A stretch of DNA of 64,000 nt from Pedobacter mucosus (GCF_022200785.1 NZ_CP087585.1:4030001-4094000), one strand, 5' to 3'. Counted from the first letter of the stretch, positions 35,109-44,206 are shown. Notes: generated from the letters alone by a model not told the origin. Program-made: numbers and translations.

Positions 35109-36786
35109 TTGATTTTTTCTTGGCAAATTCCGAAAGTCCCTTATCCAGATATTCCAAATACTTGTCTATGCTAAATTCTACACCAATAGGTGGAGAAACT
35201 AATTCTTTTTCATCAGTACCCAAAAGTACATAATATGGTTGCGAAATGGTATTGAATCTTTCCGCTTGAAGATGCTTAAATTTTTTTCCGATAGAATTAA
35301 CCCTAGTTTCTAAAACTTTTGAATCAAACTGCTCACTTTCTGGTAAAGCCGTTTTATCATCAGTATAAAGCGAAACTACGATATAATCTTCCTTTAATTT
35401 TTTGAGTACACGAGAATCTGACCAAACTCTAGCTTCCATTTCTCTACAATTAACGCAACCATGTCCGGTAAAATCCAAAAACAATGGTTTTTTTACTTCA
35501 CGAGCATAAGCCAAGGCTTCCTGGTAATCAAAAAAACCATCGATGTTATGTGGAATGTGCAGAAAATCTGAATATTTCCTTTTGGCATGAGTTGGCGAAG
35601 AGGTTTGAGAAACATCAGCCTGACCGATAACAAAATCTTGCGTAGATAAAGGCGGAACCAAAGCGCTTACAGCTTTTAATGGTGCTCCCCATAAGCCTGG
35701 AATTAGATAAAATGCAAATGTAAATGCCACACCAGCTAAAAATAATCTTGGTGTTGAAACATATGGAACATCGCTGTCGTGAGAAAATTTTATCTTTCCA
35801 ATAATATAAAATCCCAATATAAAAGCGATTACAATCCAAATGGATATAAATACTTCCCGATCTAAAATCCCCCAGTGATAGGCTAAATCAGCTGTTGATA
35901 AAAACTTTAAGGCAAGCGCAATTTCAATTAAACCCAATACAACTTTAACAGAATTAAGCCAGCCGCCACTTTTAGGAAGCGAGGTTAACCAATTTGGAAA
36001 AATAGCAAAGGTTACAAAAATCAATGCCAACGCTAATGAGAAGCCAAACATTCCCATAATTGGAGCTAAAAAGCCGCCACTTTGTCCAACGGTAACCAAT
36101 AGCGTACCAATTAATGGCCCAGTACAGGAGAAGGAAACTACGGCTAATGTTGCAGCCATAAAAAATATACCTGTTAAACCTTTTGAATCAGATTTTGAAT
36201 CCATTTTATTTACAAATGAACTTGGTAAAGTAATTTCAAATGCGCCCAAAAAAGATATACCGAATATTAACAATATTAAAAAGATGAACACATTAAAAAA
36301 TCCATCAGTTGCTAGCTCATTTAATGCACTAGCACCAAAAATTAAGGTTATTAGCAAACCCAGCACTACATAAATTACAATTATCGAAACACCATAAATT
36401 ACCGCACCCTGTATGCCTTTACCTTTAGTTTCTGCTCTTTTGGTAAAATAGCTCACAGTTAAAGGTACCATCGGAAAAATACATGGCAATAAAAAAGCAA
36501 TTAAACCAGCAATAAATCCAGCAACAAATATTGAAAAAAGTGTTTGCGAAGCGCCGCTTGCTGGTTTAGCGCTATCTACTTTTGTTTTAGTGAGCGTATC
36601 TTTAACCACAGAATCCTTAATGATTTTGTTTGCTGCACTATCTTTTGCAGAGCCCACTTCTGTAAATTGAATATCATCTGGTGGGGCAGAAAGCGTGGTA
36701 TCTTGTACCAAACTTGCGTAGCTTTTAACCGCTGGAAACGCGATAAACATTGCTGCGATTAATACAAGTATTAAAATCTTTTTCAT
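35101..36786 (-). CDS. dsbD: DsbD-like thiol:disulfide interchange protein (membrane beta and thioredoxin gamma domains)
   Basis: The 561-residue protein has a signal-like N-terminus, a polar linker (about 30-80) and eight membrane segments with redox cysteines in LLPCIFPMVPL and SFSCTGPLIG. A C-terminal periplasmic thioredoxin domain carries CVNC near residues 442-445 (FTGHGCVNCREMEARVW). It passes electrons from cytoplasmic thioredoxin to periplasmic targets. The N-terminal alpha domain of E. coli DsbD is missing here and is encoded separately at 36935-37384, so DsbD is split. pfkA follows with an 8-bp overlap. Confidence 0.93.
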   Translation of the reverse strand: MKKILILVLIAAMFIAFPAVKSYASLVQDTTLSAPPDDIQFTEVGSAKDSAANKIIKDSVVKDTLTKTKVDSAKPASGASQTLFSIFVAGFIAGLIAFLLPCIFPMVPLTVSYFTKRAETKGKGIQGAVIYGVSIIVIYVVLGLLITLIFGASALNELATDGFFNVFIFLILLIFGISFLGAFEITLPSSFVNKMDSKSDSKGLTGIFFMAATLAVVSFSCTGPLIGTLLVTVGQSGGFLAPIMGMFGFSLALALIFVTFAIFPNWLTSLPKSGGWLNSVKVVLGLIEIALALKFLSTADLAYHWGILDREVFISIWIVIAFILGFYIIGKIKFSHDSDVPYVSTPRLFLAGVAFTFAFYLIPGLWGAPLKAVSALVPPLSTQDFVIGQADVSQTSSPTHAKRKYSDFLHIPHNIDGFFDYQEALAYAREVKKPLFLDFTGHGCVNCREMEARVWSDSRVLKKLKEDYIVVSLYTDDKTALPESEQFDSKVLETRVNSIGKKFKHLQAERFNTISQPYYVLLGTDEKELVSPPIGVEFSIDKYLEYLDKGLSEFAKKKSNE

Positions 36787-36883
36787 TCGTGTGTTTCTGT
36801 GTATTGTGGCCGCGAAATTAAGAATAAATTTATTAAGGTTAATTTATTAAGCCTTTTCTGGTATAGATTTTACTTTAAACAGA

Positions 36884-36909
36884 AACAGTCCCGAAATTTC
36901 GGAACTGTT
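36884..36909 (-). terminator. Hairpin between the DsbD alpha-domain gene and dsbD
   Basis: On the minus strand AACAGTTCCGAA pairs with TTCGGGACTGTT (one wobble), a 12-bp stem about 25 bp past the alpha-domain stop. It is followed by TCTGTTTAAA, a weak T run. It may cause partial termination or protect the mRNA end. Confidence 0.55.
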
Positions 36910-36934
36910 CATATATATTTTATTTCAGCATTGA

Positions 36935-37384
36935 TTATTTAACAGGGATACTAAATTCGACTTCTTCAGGAGGAAGGCATTGCCTATCATTGCAAACCAT
37001 AAATTCTACTTTACCTTTAACAGCGGTTGATGCTTTATTTAACTTTATTTTTTGTTGAAAAACTACAGCGTTTTCAAAATAGCTTACATTCATTTTAAAT
37101 GTACTTTCGTATTTAGTGATCGCTTTTGGTTCTATCGTTTTGCCAACAACACTAAAATCCTTTGATGGAGAAAAATTAAAAGTCGTTTTAACCGGACCGC
37201 CATCTTTAATATTTTGAGAATAAATATGCCATTTACTATCTATTGTGGCCTTTAAATATAAAATGGCTTCAGTTTTACTAACCTTTTTTGCTGCGTATGA
37301 CCAAGTAACTGGTTTCTCAATTTGAGCAAAAGCTCCAGCAATGGAAAAAAATACCATTGCAAATAATAGTGTGATCGTTTTCAT
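36935..37384 (-). CDS. DsbD N-terminal (alpha) domain protein, stand-alone
   Basis: The 149-residue protein has a signal peptide (ending AFAQ) and the DsbD/DsbC N-terminal immunoglobulin-like fold (YLKATIDSKWHIYSQNIKDGG, split here; ALT: FKMNVSYFENAVVFQQKI) with a C-terminal redox pair CNDRQC just before LPPEEVEF. In E. coli DsbD this domain accepts electrons from the gamma domain and passes them to DsbC, DsbG or CcmG. Here it is a free periplasmic protein, the likely partner of the DsbD at 35101-36786. It lies 9 bp after birA. Confidence 0.88.
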   Translation of the reverse strand: MKTITLLFAMVFFSIAGAFAQIEKPVTWSYAAKKVSKTEAILYLKATIDSKWHIYSQNIKDGGPVKTTFNFSPSKDFSVVGKTIEPKAITKYESTFKMNVSYFENAVVFQQKIKLNKASTAVKGKVEFMVCNDRQCLPPEEVEFSIPVK

Positions 37385-37393
37385 TATGTGTTT

Positions 37394-38170
37394 TTAATTT
37401 GTGTGTATAAACTCAATTTCTTTGAAGTTAAATGATTTCTTACCCTCATTAGTTTCTACAACTAATTTACCTCCATCTTCAACTCCAGTAATAGTTCCTT
37501 CAAAAATCTCTCCATTATAATTGTACAGCGCTTTAACACCGTAATTATAAAGTCGTTTTAAATATTCATTTTGTAAAGAAACATATTTACCTGATTTTAA
37601 AATTAGGTAGTATTTTTCCATATATGAGAATATTAATGCCATAATATCTTTCAAATCAGTTTCTTTTTGTAAAATTTGAATGACCGAAGTTGCTTTTTGT
37701 TTTAAATTATCAGCAAAAATCGCTTGATTAACGTTTAAGCCAATACCCACTACAGCTGTTTTAATTGCATAACCTGTCAGTGTATTTTCTATCAGTATGC
37801 CACCCATTTTTTTATTGCCATAGTATATATCGTTTGGCCACTTTATCTTCATCCCGCTAGGAATAAAATAACTTAAAGCATCATTTATAGCAAGACTGAT
37901 TGCAATATTTAAATAAAATTGTTTATTTAATGGTAAAAAGGATGGCTTTAATAAAACACTTGCGCTGATGTTTTTGCCAGGCTGAGTCTCCCAAATACTG
38001 TCTTGTTGGCCCCTTCCCGCAATTTGATTGTCTGCCATAATAACAGTACCTTCTGCTAATGGCTCGGATTTTGACACTAAATTCTTTAAATAATTATTTG
38101 TAGAATCTACTTCTTTTAATTTGATAAAATTTTGACCAACAAATAGTGTCGAAAAAGTGTTATTTTGCAA
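37394..38170 (-). CDS. birA: Biotin--[acetyl-CoA-carboxylase] ligase
   Basis: The 258-residue protein forms biotinyl-5'-AMP and biotinylates acetyl-CoA carboxylase BCCP. It has the ligase catalytic motifs EVDSTNNYLK, ADNQIAGRGQQDSIWETQPG, ISASVLLKP, KWPNDIYYGNKKMGGILIE and VVGIGLNVNQ, and a short C-terminal SH3-like domain. It lacks the N-terminal helix-turn-helix of E. coli BirA, so it should not act as a repressor. It precedes the DsbD alpha gene by 9 bp and diverges from rsfS. Confidence 0.95.
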   Translation of the reverse strand: MQNNTFSTLFVGQNFIKLKEVDSTNNYLKNLVSKSEPLAEGTVIMADNQIAGRGQQDSIWETQPGKNISASVLLKPSFLPLNKQFYLNIAISLAINDALSYFIPSGMKIKWPNDIYYGNKKMGGILIENTLTGYAIKTAVVGIGLNVNQAIFADNLKQKATSVIQILQKETDLKDIMALIFSYMEKYYLILKSGKYVSLQNEYLKRLYNYGVKALYNYNGEIFEGTITGVEDGGKLVVETNEGKKSFNFKEIEFIHTN

Positions 38171-38214
38171 GTGTTGAATTTATATTATTGTAATTCCAAA
38201 ATTAAAGTATTTTA

Positions 38215-38589
38215 ATGGTAAAAAAGAAAATAGTAGCCCTTTCTACATACCTTTCTGAGTTAGCCGTACAAGGCGTTCAGGAAAAAAAAGGAGAAGATAT
38301 AGTGCGGTTAGACCTTAGAAACATACATACATCAGTAGCAGATTATTTTATTATTGCAAGCGCCAATTCTGGTACGCAGGTAAAGGCTATTGCTGATAGC
38401 GTAGAAAAGGAAATATTTAAGAACACCAAAGCCGATCCAAGGCACAAAGAAGGTTTCGAATCTGCAGATTGGATTATTTTAGATTACTTTGATGTGGTTG
38501 TGCATATATTTAAAACAGAAAAACGCCATTTTTACGGCATAGAAGAATTGTGGGGTGATGCAGAAAGCACAAACTTTCAAAGCGCATAG
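38215..38589 (+). CDS. rsfS: Ribosomal silencing factor RsfS
   Basis: The 124-residue protein matches RsfS (Iojap family): KKGEDIVRLDLRNI, VADYFIIASANSGTQVKAIAD, HKEGFESADWIILDYFDVVVH and FKTEKRHFYGIEELWGDA. It binds L14 and blocks subunit joining in nutrient-poor conditions. Size is normal. ftsH follows 27 bp on, so both are probably in one operon. Confidence 0.95.
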   Translation: MVKKKIVALSTYLSELAVQGVQEKKGEDIVRLDLRNIHTSVADYFIIASANSGTQVKAIADSVEKEIFKNTKADPRHKEGFESADWIILDYFDVVVHIFKTEKRHFYGIEELWGDAESTNFQSA

Positions 38590-38616
38590 TCTCAATCACC
38601 ATTTTGAACAAGACAA

Positions 38617-40716
38617 ATGAACGATAATAAAAATACAAGCGAAGAAAAGAAACCTGGAAAGAAGATTCCGAATATTCCTAAAAAGCCTCAAAAAGGGTCA
38701 AAATTTAATATTTTTTGGGTTTACGCAGCAATTATAGTTGCAATTATAGCTGCCCAATTTATATTTTCTGGAGAGGGAGGCAAAAAAGTAGACTATCCAG
38801 ATTTTGAAAGTAAGATGTTGCTTACTGGTGACGTAGATAAACTTATTGCCTATAAATCAGAAGATTTGGTAAAAGTTGAAGTTTATATCAAACCTGATAG
38901 TTTAAAAAAACCTCAATATAAAAGTTATAAAAGCACCAGCAGTTTCGCTGTAGCAACTGGACCAACAGTCTATTTTAATGCTGGCACAATGGATGGTTTA
39001 GATAAGCAATTAGCTGAATCGCAAAAAGGTTTACCGGTAGAGCAACCACGAGTTTTGGCAGAAAAAGAAAGCCGCAGTAACCCATTTTTAGGTTTGTTGG
39101 TTAATATTGGCTTACCATTATTGTTGCTTATTGGTTTCTGGATTTTTATGATGCGCCGTATGGGCGGCGGTGCTGGTGGCGGTGGCCAAATATTCAGCAT
39201 CGGAAAATCAAAAGCTACTTTGTTTGATAAGGAAAGCCAAGTTAACATTACATTTAATGATGTTGCAGGATTAGAAGAAGCAAAACAGGAAGTTATGGAA
39301 ATCGTTGATTTCCTAAAAAACCCTAAAAAATACACCAACCTTGGTGGTAAAATCCCTAAAGGTGCGCTATTAGTGGGTTCACCTGGAACAGGAAAAACTT
39401 TATTGGCAAAAGCTGTTGCTGGTGAAGCTCAAGTTCCATTTTTCTCTTTATCAGGATCTGATTTCGTAGAAATGTTTGTTGGAGTTGGTGCTTCTCGTGT
39501 AAGAGATTTATTTAAGCAAGCAAAAGATAAGGCGCCATGTATCATCTTTATTGATGAGGTTGATGCCATTGGCCGTGCTCGTGGGAAAAATAGTGTAATG
39601 GGTGGTAATGATGAACGTGAAAACACATTAAACCAGTTACTTGTAGAAATGGATGGTTTCGGAACTGATTCTGGAATTATTATTTTAGCAGCAACTAACC
39701 GTCCAGATGTATTGGATTCAGCATTGTTACGTCCAGGTCGTTTCGATAGACAAATTTCTATTGATAAACCAGATTTAGTTGGTCGTGAGCACATTTTTAA
39801 CGTTCACTTGAAACCTATTAAGACTTCAGAAGAAGTTGACGCAAAAAAATTATCGGCTCAAACCCCAGGTTTTGCAGGTGCAGAAATTGCTAATGTTTGT
39901 AATGAAGCGGCTTTAATTGCAGCTCGTAAAAACAAAACTTCTGTTGATATGCAAGATTTTCAAGATGCTATCGATCGTGTTATTGGTGGTTTAGAAAAGA
40001 AAAATAAAATTATCTCACCAGAAGAAAAACGAATAGTTGCTTACCATGAAGCCGGTCATGCCATTGCAGGTTGGTATTTGGAACATGCAGATCCTTTAGT
40101 AAAAGTTTCTATAGTTCCACGTGGAGTTGCAGCTTTGGGTTACGCACAATATTTACCAAAAGAGCAGTTTTTATATACAACCGAGCAATTAATTGACGGA
40201 ATGTGTATGACGATGGGTGGTCGCGTTGCGGAAGATATTACTTTTGGAAAAATCTCTACAGGTGCACAAAACGATTTAGAACGTATCACTAAATTAGCGT
40301 ATGCGATGGTTAGTATATACGGAATGAATGAAGCAGTTGGTAATGTTTCTTTTCATGATCCTCAAAATGAATACAACTTTAACAAGCCATATTCTGAAAA
40401 AACTTCTGAATTAATTGATGTTGAGGTTCGTAAATTAATTGGCGATGTTTATATCAAAACAAAACAATTACTGACTGAAAAACAAGATGGTTTAGAAAAA
40501 CTTGCTCAGAAATTATTGGAAAAAGAAATTTTATTCCAGGCTGATTTAGAAGAAATTTTAGGTAAACGTCCGTTTGATACCCGTACAACTTATGATGAGT
40601 TTGTTAATGGAACAGGAGATCAAACTCCAGCAGCCGAAGGTTTGGTACATGATGGTGTTGGAAATACTGATATCAATAATGATGTATTGGGTTTGAAACC
40701 ACCTCAAGAAGATTAA
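38617..40716 (+). CDS. ftsH: ATP-dependent zinc metalloprotease FtsH
   Basis: The 699-residue inner-membrane protease has two membrane segments (about 32-50 and 157-178) around a periplasmic domain and a Gly-rich linker. The AAA+ domain has Walker A GSPGTGKT (254-261), Walker B CIIFIDEVDAIGRARG and second region of homology LLRPGRFDRQI. The M41 domain has HEAGH at 477-481. It degrades misfolded membrane proteins and short-lived regulators. The acidic C-terminal tail (about 660-699) is longer than in E. coli, as in other Bacteroidota. A terminator follows. Confidence 0.97.
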   Translation: MNDNKNTSEEKKPGKKIPNIPKKPQKGSKFNIFWVYAAIIVAIIAAQFIFSGEGGKKVDYPDFESKMLLTGDVDKLIAYKSEDLVKVEVYIKPDSLKKPQYKSYKSTSSFAVATGPTVYFNAGTMDGLDKQLAESQKGLPVEQPRVLAEKESRSNPFLGLLVNIGLPLLLLIGFWIFMMRRMGGGAGGGGQIFSIGKSKATLFDKESQVNITFNDVAGLEEAKQEVMEIVDFLKNPKKYTNLGGKIPKGALLVGSPGTGKTLLAKAVAGEAQVPFFSLSGSDFVEMFVGVGASRVRDLFKQAKDKAPCIIFIDEVDAIGRARGKNSVMGGNDERENTLNQLLVEMDGFGTDSGIIILAATNRPDVLDSALLRPGRFDRQISIDKPDLVGREHIFNVHLKPIKTSEEVDAKKLSAQTPGFAGAEIANVCNEAALIAARKNKTSVDMQDFQDAIDRVIGGLEKKNKIISPEEKRIVAYHEAGHAIAGWYLEHADPLVKVSIVPRGVAALGYAQYLPKEQFLYTTEQLIDGMCMTMGGRVAEDITFGKISTGAQNDLERITKLAYAMVSIYGMNEAVGNVSFHDPQNEYNFNKPYSEKTSELIDVEVRKLIGDVYIKTKQLLTEKQDGLEKLAQKLLEKEILFQADLEEILGKRPFDTRTTYDEFVNGTGDQTPAAEGLVHDGVGNTDINNDVLGLKPPQED

Positions 40717-40755
40717 TGGCAATTTTTGTTAATTGCTTTTGAAAACAATTATATT

Positions 40756-40763
40756 TATGTTTG
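40756..40763 (+). promoter_or_regulatory. Candidate -7 promoter element before the LUD-domain gene
   Basis: TATGTTTG is an exact TAnnTTTG match. A start about 7 bp on would lie inside the terminator hairpin that follows ftsH, so the gene's leader would begin in that hairpin. TTTG elements upstream are not well spaced, so support is limited. Confidence 0.3.
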
Positions 40764-40802
40764 AAACCTTGATCCTAAAAAGCTCAAGGTTTCATTTTTT
40801 TT
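40763..40802 (+). terminator. Rho-independent terminator of ftsH
   Basis: GAAACCTTGA (40763-40772) and TCAAGGTTTC (40784-40793) form a perfect 10-bp stem followed by ATTTTTTTT. The ATG of the next gene is only 5 bp past the T run, so the hairpin also borders that gene's translation start. Confidence 0.88.
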
Positions 40803-40806
40803 AATA

Positions 40807-41451
40807 ATGAGAGATAATACGACTGCTAAGGAACGGATGCTTAAAAAGATAAGGAAAGCGCTTTTAGAAAAGCGTGAAAATCCTTATCCAAATTTGGAAG
40901 AAAGTTCATTATATAAAAAAAATACCGAAGCTCTTGAAGTATTATTCGCGGAGCAATTAACTGCAATAGCTGGTAATTTTATTTTTTGTGAAGACGGCAT
41001 TGATTTCATTGAAAACATGCTGCAACTTGCGGATAAATTTAAGTGGCGCAAAATATATTGCTGGGAACCAGAACTTCAGGATTTTTTAGCAAAATATGAA
41101 TTTCCCTTTTATCAAACGGATAAAGACTTTGATCAGGCTGAAGTTGGCATTACACTTTGCGAAGCCTTAGTAGCCAGAAATGGAAGCGTAATGGTTACAA
41201 ATAAAGGAGAAGCTGGTAGAAGATTAAGCATTTTTCCACATCATCACATCGTTATTGCCCGTACAAGCCAATTGGTTTTAGACTTGAAAGATGCCTTTCA
41301 ATTGCTAAAAGATAAGTATGGAACCCAAATCCCATCGATGATAAGCAACATTACGGGCCCAAGTAGAACAGCGGATATAGAGAAGACTTTAGTGTTAGGC
41401 GCCCATGGTCCGAAAGAGCTTTTCGTTTTTCTTATAGACGATTTTACTTAA
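40807..41451 (+). CDS. LUD-domain (LutC/YkgG family) protein
   Basis: The 214-residue protein fits the LUD domain: EVGITLCEALVARNGSVMVT, GEAGRRLSIFPHHHIVIART, SMISNITGPSRTADIEKTLV, VLGAHGPKELFVFLI. LutC is part of the LutABC iron-sulfur lactate oxidation complex, but no lutA or lutB is adjacent here. Stand-alone LUD proteins have unknown roles. It starts only 5 bp past the ftsH terminator T run. Confidence 0.85.
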   Translation: MRDNTTAKERMLKKIRKALLEKRENPYPNLEESSLYKKNTEALEVLFAEQLTAIAGNFIFCEDGIDFIENMLQLADKFKWRKIYCWEPELQDFLAKYEFPFYQTDKDFDQAEVGITLCEALVARNGSVMVTNKGEAGRRLSIFPHHHIVIARTSQLVLDLKDAFQLLKDKYGTQIPSMISNITGPSRTADIEKTLVLGAHGPKELFVFLIDDFT

Positions 41452-41493
41452 AAAATTTCCATTTATAATTTATAATTGATATTTTTATACTAC

Positions 41494-41515
41494 ATACCGT
41501 TTTAGTATACGGTAT
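41494..41515. promoter_or_regulatory. Inverted repeat ATACCGT-n8-ACGGTAT upstream of the ketosynthase gene
   Basis: ATACCGT (41494-41500) and ACGGTAT (41509-41515) form a perfect 7-bp inverted repeat, 8 bp before the ATG at 41523. It could be an operator or a small 5'-UTR hairpin. Regulator unknown. Confidence 0.4.
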
Positions 41516-41522
41516 TATAATT

Positions 41523-42602
41523 ATGAGCAAAGCTATAAATACGGTAATAACTGGAACAGGAAGTTATATTCCTGAAAATATTATATCTGGAAATGAATTT
41601 TTAAACTCTTCTTTTTTTGAGAATGGAAATAAATTAGAAAAAGACATTGCAGAAATTATTCATAAGTTTTCAGAAATTACTGAAATTGTGGAAAGACGAT
41701 ATGTACTTCCAGCGCAATTAAGCAATCATATTGGCGCATTAGCTGCAGAAAAAGCAATTGAAAATGCAGGTATTGATAAGGAAACGCTAGACTATATCAT
41801 TTTTTGCCATAATTTTGGCGATATCCCTTCCAATAGCAATCGCATTGATATTTTGCCTTCTTTGGCTTCAAAAGTAAAACAACAGTTAGGCATTGTTAAT
41901 CCAGATTGTGTTGCTTACGATATTATTTTTGGTTGTCCGGGCTGGGTTCAGGGAGCCATTCAAGCAGATTATTTCATAAAAAGCGGCGATGCTAAACGTG
42001 TAATGGTAATTGGTGCCGAAACTTTGAGCAGAATTATTGATCCACACGATCGTGATAGCATGATTTTTTCTGATGGTGCAGGTGCAGTTATTTTCCAAGC
42101 TGAAGAAGAAGCTGAAGAGAAAAAAGGTATTCTAGCTCATAAAACAGAAACCCATGCTGTAAATTATGGCAATCTGTTAGTAATGGGAAAAGGTGCTCAT
42201 CCAGAAGAAACGAATGGGAACTTATACTTAAAAATGAATGGTCGCAAACTCTATGAGTTTGCCGTTGTACAAGTGCCGCAAGTAATCAAAAAAGCAATAG
42301 ATAAAGCAGGCTTAAGTGTTGAAGATGTAAATATTGTATTTGTCCATCAAGCAAATGGCAAAATGGATACCGCAATTATGAAACGACTATTTAAGCTTTA
42401 TGGCTTAGATACTGTTCCTGAAAATTTAGTTCCAATGACCATTTCATGGCTTGGAAATAGTTCAGTTGCAACTATCCCTACGCTGTTGGATCTTGTTTTA
42501 CAGAATAAAGTAGAAGGATATAAAGTCAAAGCTGGAGACGTCGCTGTATTTGCCTCAGTAGGAGCGGGAATGCATATTAATGCTTTTGTTTATCGTTTTT
42601 AA
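41523..42602 (+). CDS. 3-oxoacyl-ACP synthase III (FabH-like ketosynthase)
   Basis: The 359-residue thiolase-fold enzyme has the FabH triad Cys-His-Asn: C138 in IIFGCPGWVQG, H275 in FVHQANGKMDTAIMKR and N312 in WLGNSSVATIP. GETLSR-like GAETLSRIIDPHDR and FSDGAGAVIFQ motifs also match. FabH-type enzymes condense an acyl-CoA with malonyl-ACP, but it is longer than E. coli FabH (317 residues) and may instead serve a secondary lipid or pigment pathway. No fab, plsX or pigment genes are next to it. An inverted repeat lies before the start. Confidence 0.85.
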   Translation: MSKAINTVITGTGSYIPENIISGNEFLNSSFFENGNKLEKDIAEIIHKFSEITEIVERRYVLPAQLSNHIGALAAEKAIENAGIDKETLDYIIFCHNFGDIPSNSNRIDILPSLASKVKQQLGIVNPDCVAYDIIFGCPGWVQGAIQADYFIKSGDAKRVMVIGAETLSRIIDPHDRDSMIFSDGAGAVIFQAEEEAEEKKGILAHKTETHAVNYGNLLVMGKGAHPEETNGNLYLKMNGRKLYEFAVVQVPQVIKKAIDKAGLSVEDVNIVFVHQANGKMDTAIMKRLFKLYGLDTVPENLVPMTISWLGNSSVATIPTLLDLVLQNKVEGYKVKAGDVAVFASVGAGMHINAFVYRF

Positions 42603-42615
42603 TGAATTAAAAGTT

Positions 42616-44100
42616 TTATTTTATTCTGCTTAATCCGGCTTTTGCCTGACTTTCAATACTATTTTCATATTCATGGTTTTTCATGTCGATGGAAATGTTA
42701 TAGCATTCTTTTGCTTTGGTATAGTTTTTACGATTCTCATAAACTTTACCCATTTGCAAAGCTGCATTTGCGGCAAAATAATACTTTAAATTTTTACCTT
42801 GATTTATAGTAGCCTGATAAGCGCTCAAGGCTAAATCGTCCTTATTTTGAGCATCATAAATTCGGCCCAAACGATAATTGAATTCTGTTTTATCTTTATC
42901 GTTTTTATAGTCTACCGTCTTTTTATCGTCGATTACAGCTAAGGCTTTGCTCAAATAACCACCATCAAATAACAAGCGTGCTTTTAATAAATCGACTGCT
43001 GGTGCTGCAGAAGAAGCTTCATTTTTTGCTTGTTTATCTTTTTCATTATAAGTGTAACCGCTACTTAATGCCTTGTTAACATAAGTAGTATAATTCGATT
43101 TATCGCCTTTTAAAAGCGCTATCCAAGCCAAATGAAGATTGGTATCTTTAATATAACTTACTCCCTTATTTGTTTGAAGAAACTTATTAAAATAAACGGA
43201 TGCCGTTAAATCCAACTTGTTTAAATGAGCGATACCTTCTAAATAATCGAGATAAGGAAAAGGTTGATAAACACCACCTTCTGGTCTTTTATTTAAAATT
43301 GAAATGGCTTCTTCACTATGTCCATTTTTAACGCAAATGTAACTTTGAAGATAACTTTTTAATAAACTGCTATCAGGAATCCGTTCGGTATATTTCATAG
43401 TTTTTGCGTAGGCTGCCGGGCTATGGGCAACATCAGTTAAAACATATGCATAGTAAAAAACAACTTCAACATAAAATGGTTCAAAAGAGGAATTTTGCAA
43501 ATCGTCAGCCAATTTTTCGAACATAGCTAAACCTGTTTGCAAGTTTCCTTTAATACCAAAAGTTGATAAAGTACTTTTTAATGCCCCTTCAGGAAGATTT
43601 CCTAAAACAGAACTAATTAGCGCTAATCCTTTATAATTAAGCTGGAAATTTGGAAACTTTTTGGCGTTTTCTAAAAGAAAATTGTTTGCCTTTCGGATTT
43701 CTAAAGCAGCATTAAAATATTCGCCGTGTTTACCGTGAATTAGCGCCCATTGCAAATTTATCTCCGCTTGAGCATATAGATAATAAGGAGATTTTTTATC
43801 ATCATCACTTATTTTATCCAAACGTATCGACTTATTTCCTTTTAGTTTATCGAAATCTACTTTACTTTCTGAGGTGATTATAGTGAAATAATCGACATAG
43901 TTTTCCAGCAAAAAAATGATCGAATTATTTGGCCTCAATTTTTTTTCGGTTGCGATATAAGCTTTAGCATTACCAAGCTTTAATTCGAAAATACTTTTAT
44001 AAGCATTTAAACAGTTGCTATTAAAATCAAAATTAGCAAATGAAAATAATGGACAAATGAGGAGCGATAATATTAAAGGAAAACGTAATCTTTTAACCAT
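42616..44100 (-). CDS. Exported TPR-repeat protein
   Basis: The 494-residue protein has a signal peptide (MVKRLRFPLILSLLICPLFS) followed by helical repeats. The clearest TPR units are at the C-terminus (NYRLGRIYDAQNKDDLALSA, AALQMGKVYENRKNYTKAKE, shortened). TPR proteins mediate protein-protein contacts, and this one probably acts as a periplasmic scaffold. Its partners are unknown. It converges with the ketosynthase gene with a 13-bp gap. Confidence 0.82.
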   Translation of the reverse strand: MVKRLRFPLILSLLICPLFSFANFDFNSNCLNAYKSIFELKLGNAKAYIATEKKLRPNNSIIFLLENYVDYFTIITSESKVDFDKLKGNKSIRLDKISDDDKKSPYYLYAQAEINLQWALIHGKHGEYFNAALEIRKANNFLLENAKKFPNFQLNYKGLALISSVLGNLPEGALKSTLSTFGIKGNLQTGLAMFEKLADDLQNSSFEPFYVEVVFYYAYVLTDVAHSPAAYAKTMKYTERIPDSSLLKSYLQSYICVKNGHSEEAISILNKRPEGGVYQPFPYLDYLEGIAHLNKLDLTASVYFNKFLQTNKGVSYIKDTNLHLAWIALLKGDKSNYTTYVNKALSSGYTYNEKDKQAKNEASSAAPAVDLLKARLLFDGGYLSKALAVIDDKKTVDYKNDKDKTEFNYRLGRIYDAQNKDDLALSAYQATINQGKNLKYYFAANAALQMGKVYENRKNYTKAKECYNISIDMKNHEYENSIESQAKAGLSRIK

Positions 44101-44180
44101 TATACTAAATAATATGAATCAGCTGTATAAAATTATAAATCATACTCTTAATGTAAAAAGTATTTTCTTGCTTCATTTAA

Positions 44181-44206
44181 CAAAAAAGGCTCCGAAAAAC
44201 GGAGCC
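44181..44206 (-). terminator. Terminator of the zinc-ribbon protein gene
   Basis: On the minus strand GGCTCCG-TTTTT-CGGAGCC is followed by TTTTTTG: a 7-bp GC-rich stem and a U run, 23 bp past the stop at 44230. Confidence 0.9.

Noticed and set aside
38970..39794. Two minus-strand frames of about 120 codons inside ftsH
   Set aside because: They are shadows of a strongly conserved gene with complete AAA+ and M41 motifs.
40807..42602. A lactate-use or fatty-acid biosynthesis operon around the LUD and ketosynthase genes
   Set aside because: No lutA, lutB, fabD, plsX or acpP is adjacent, and the two genes have separate start regions.
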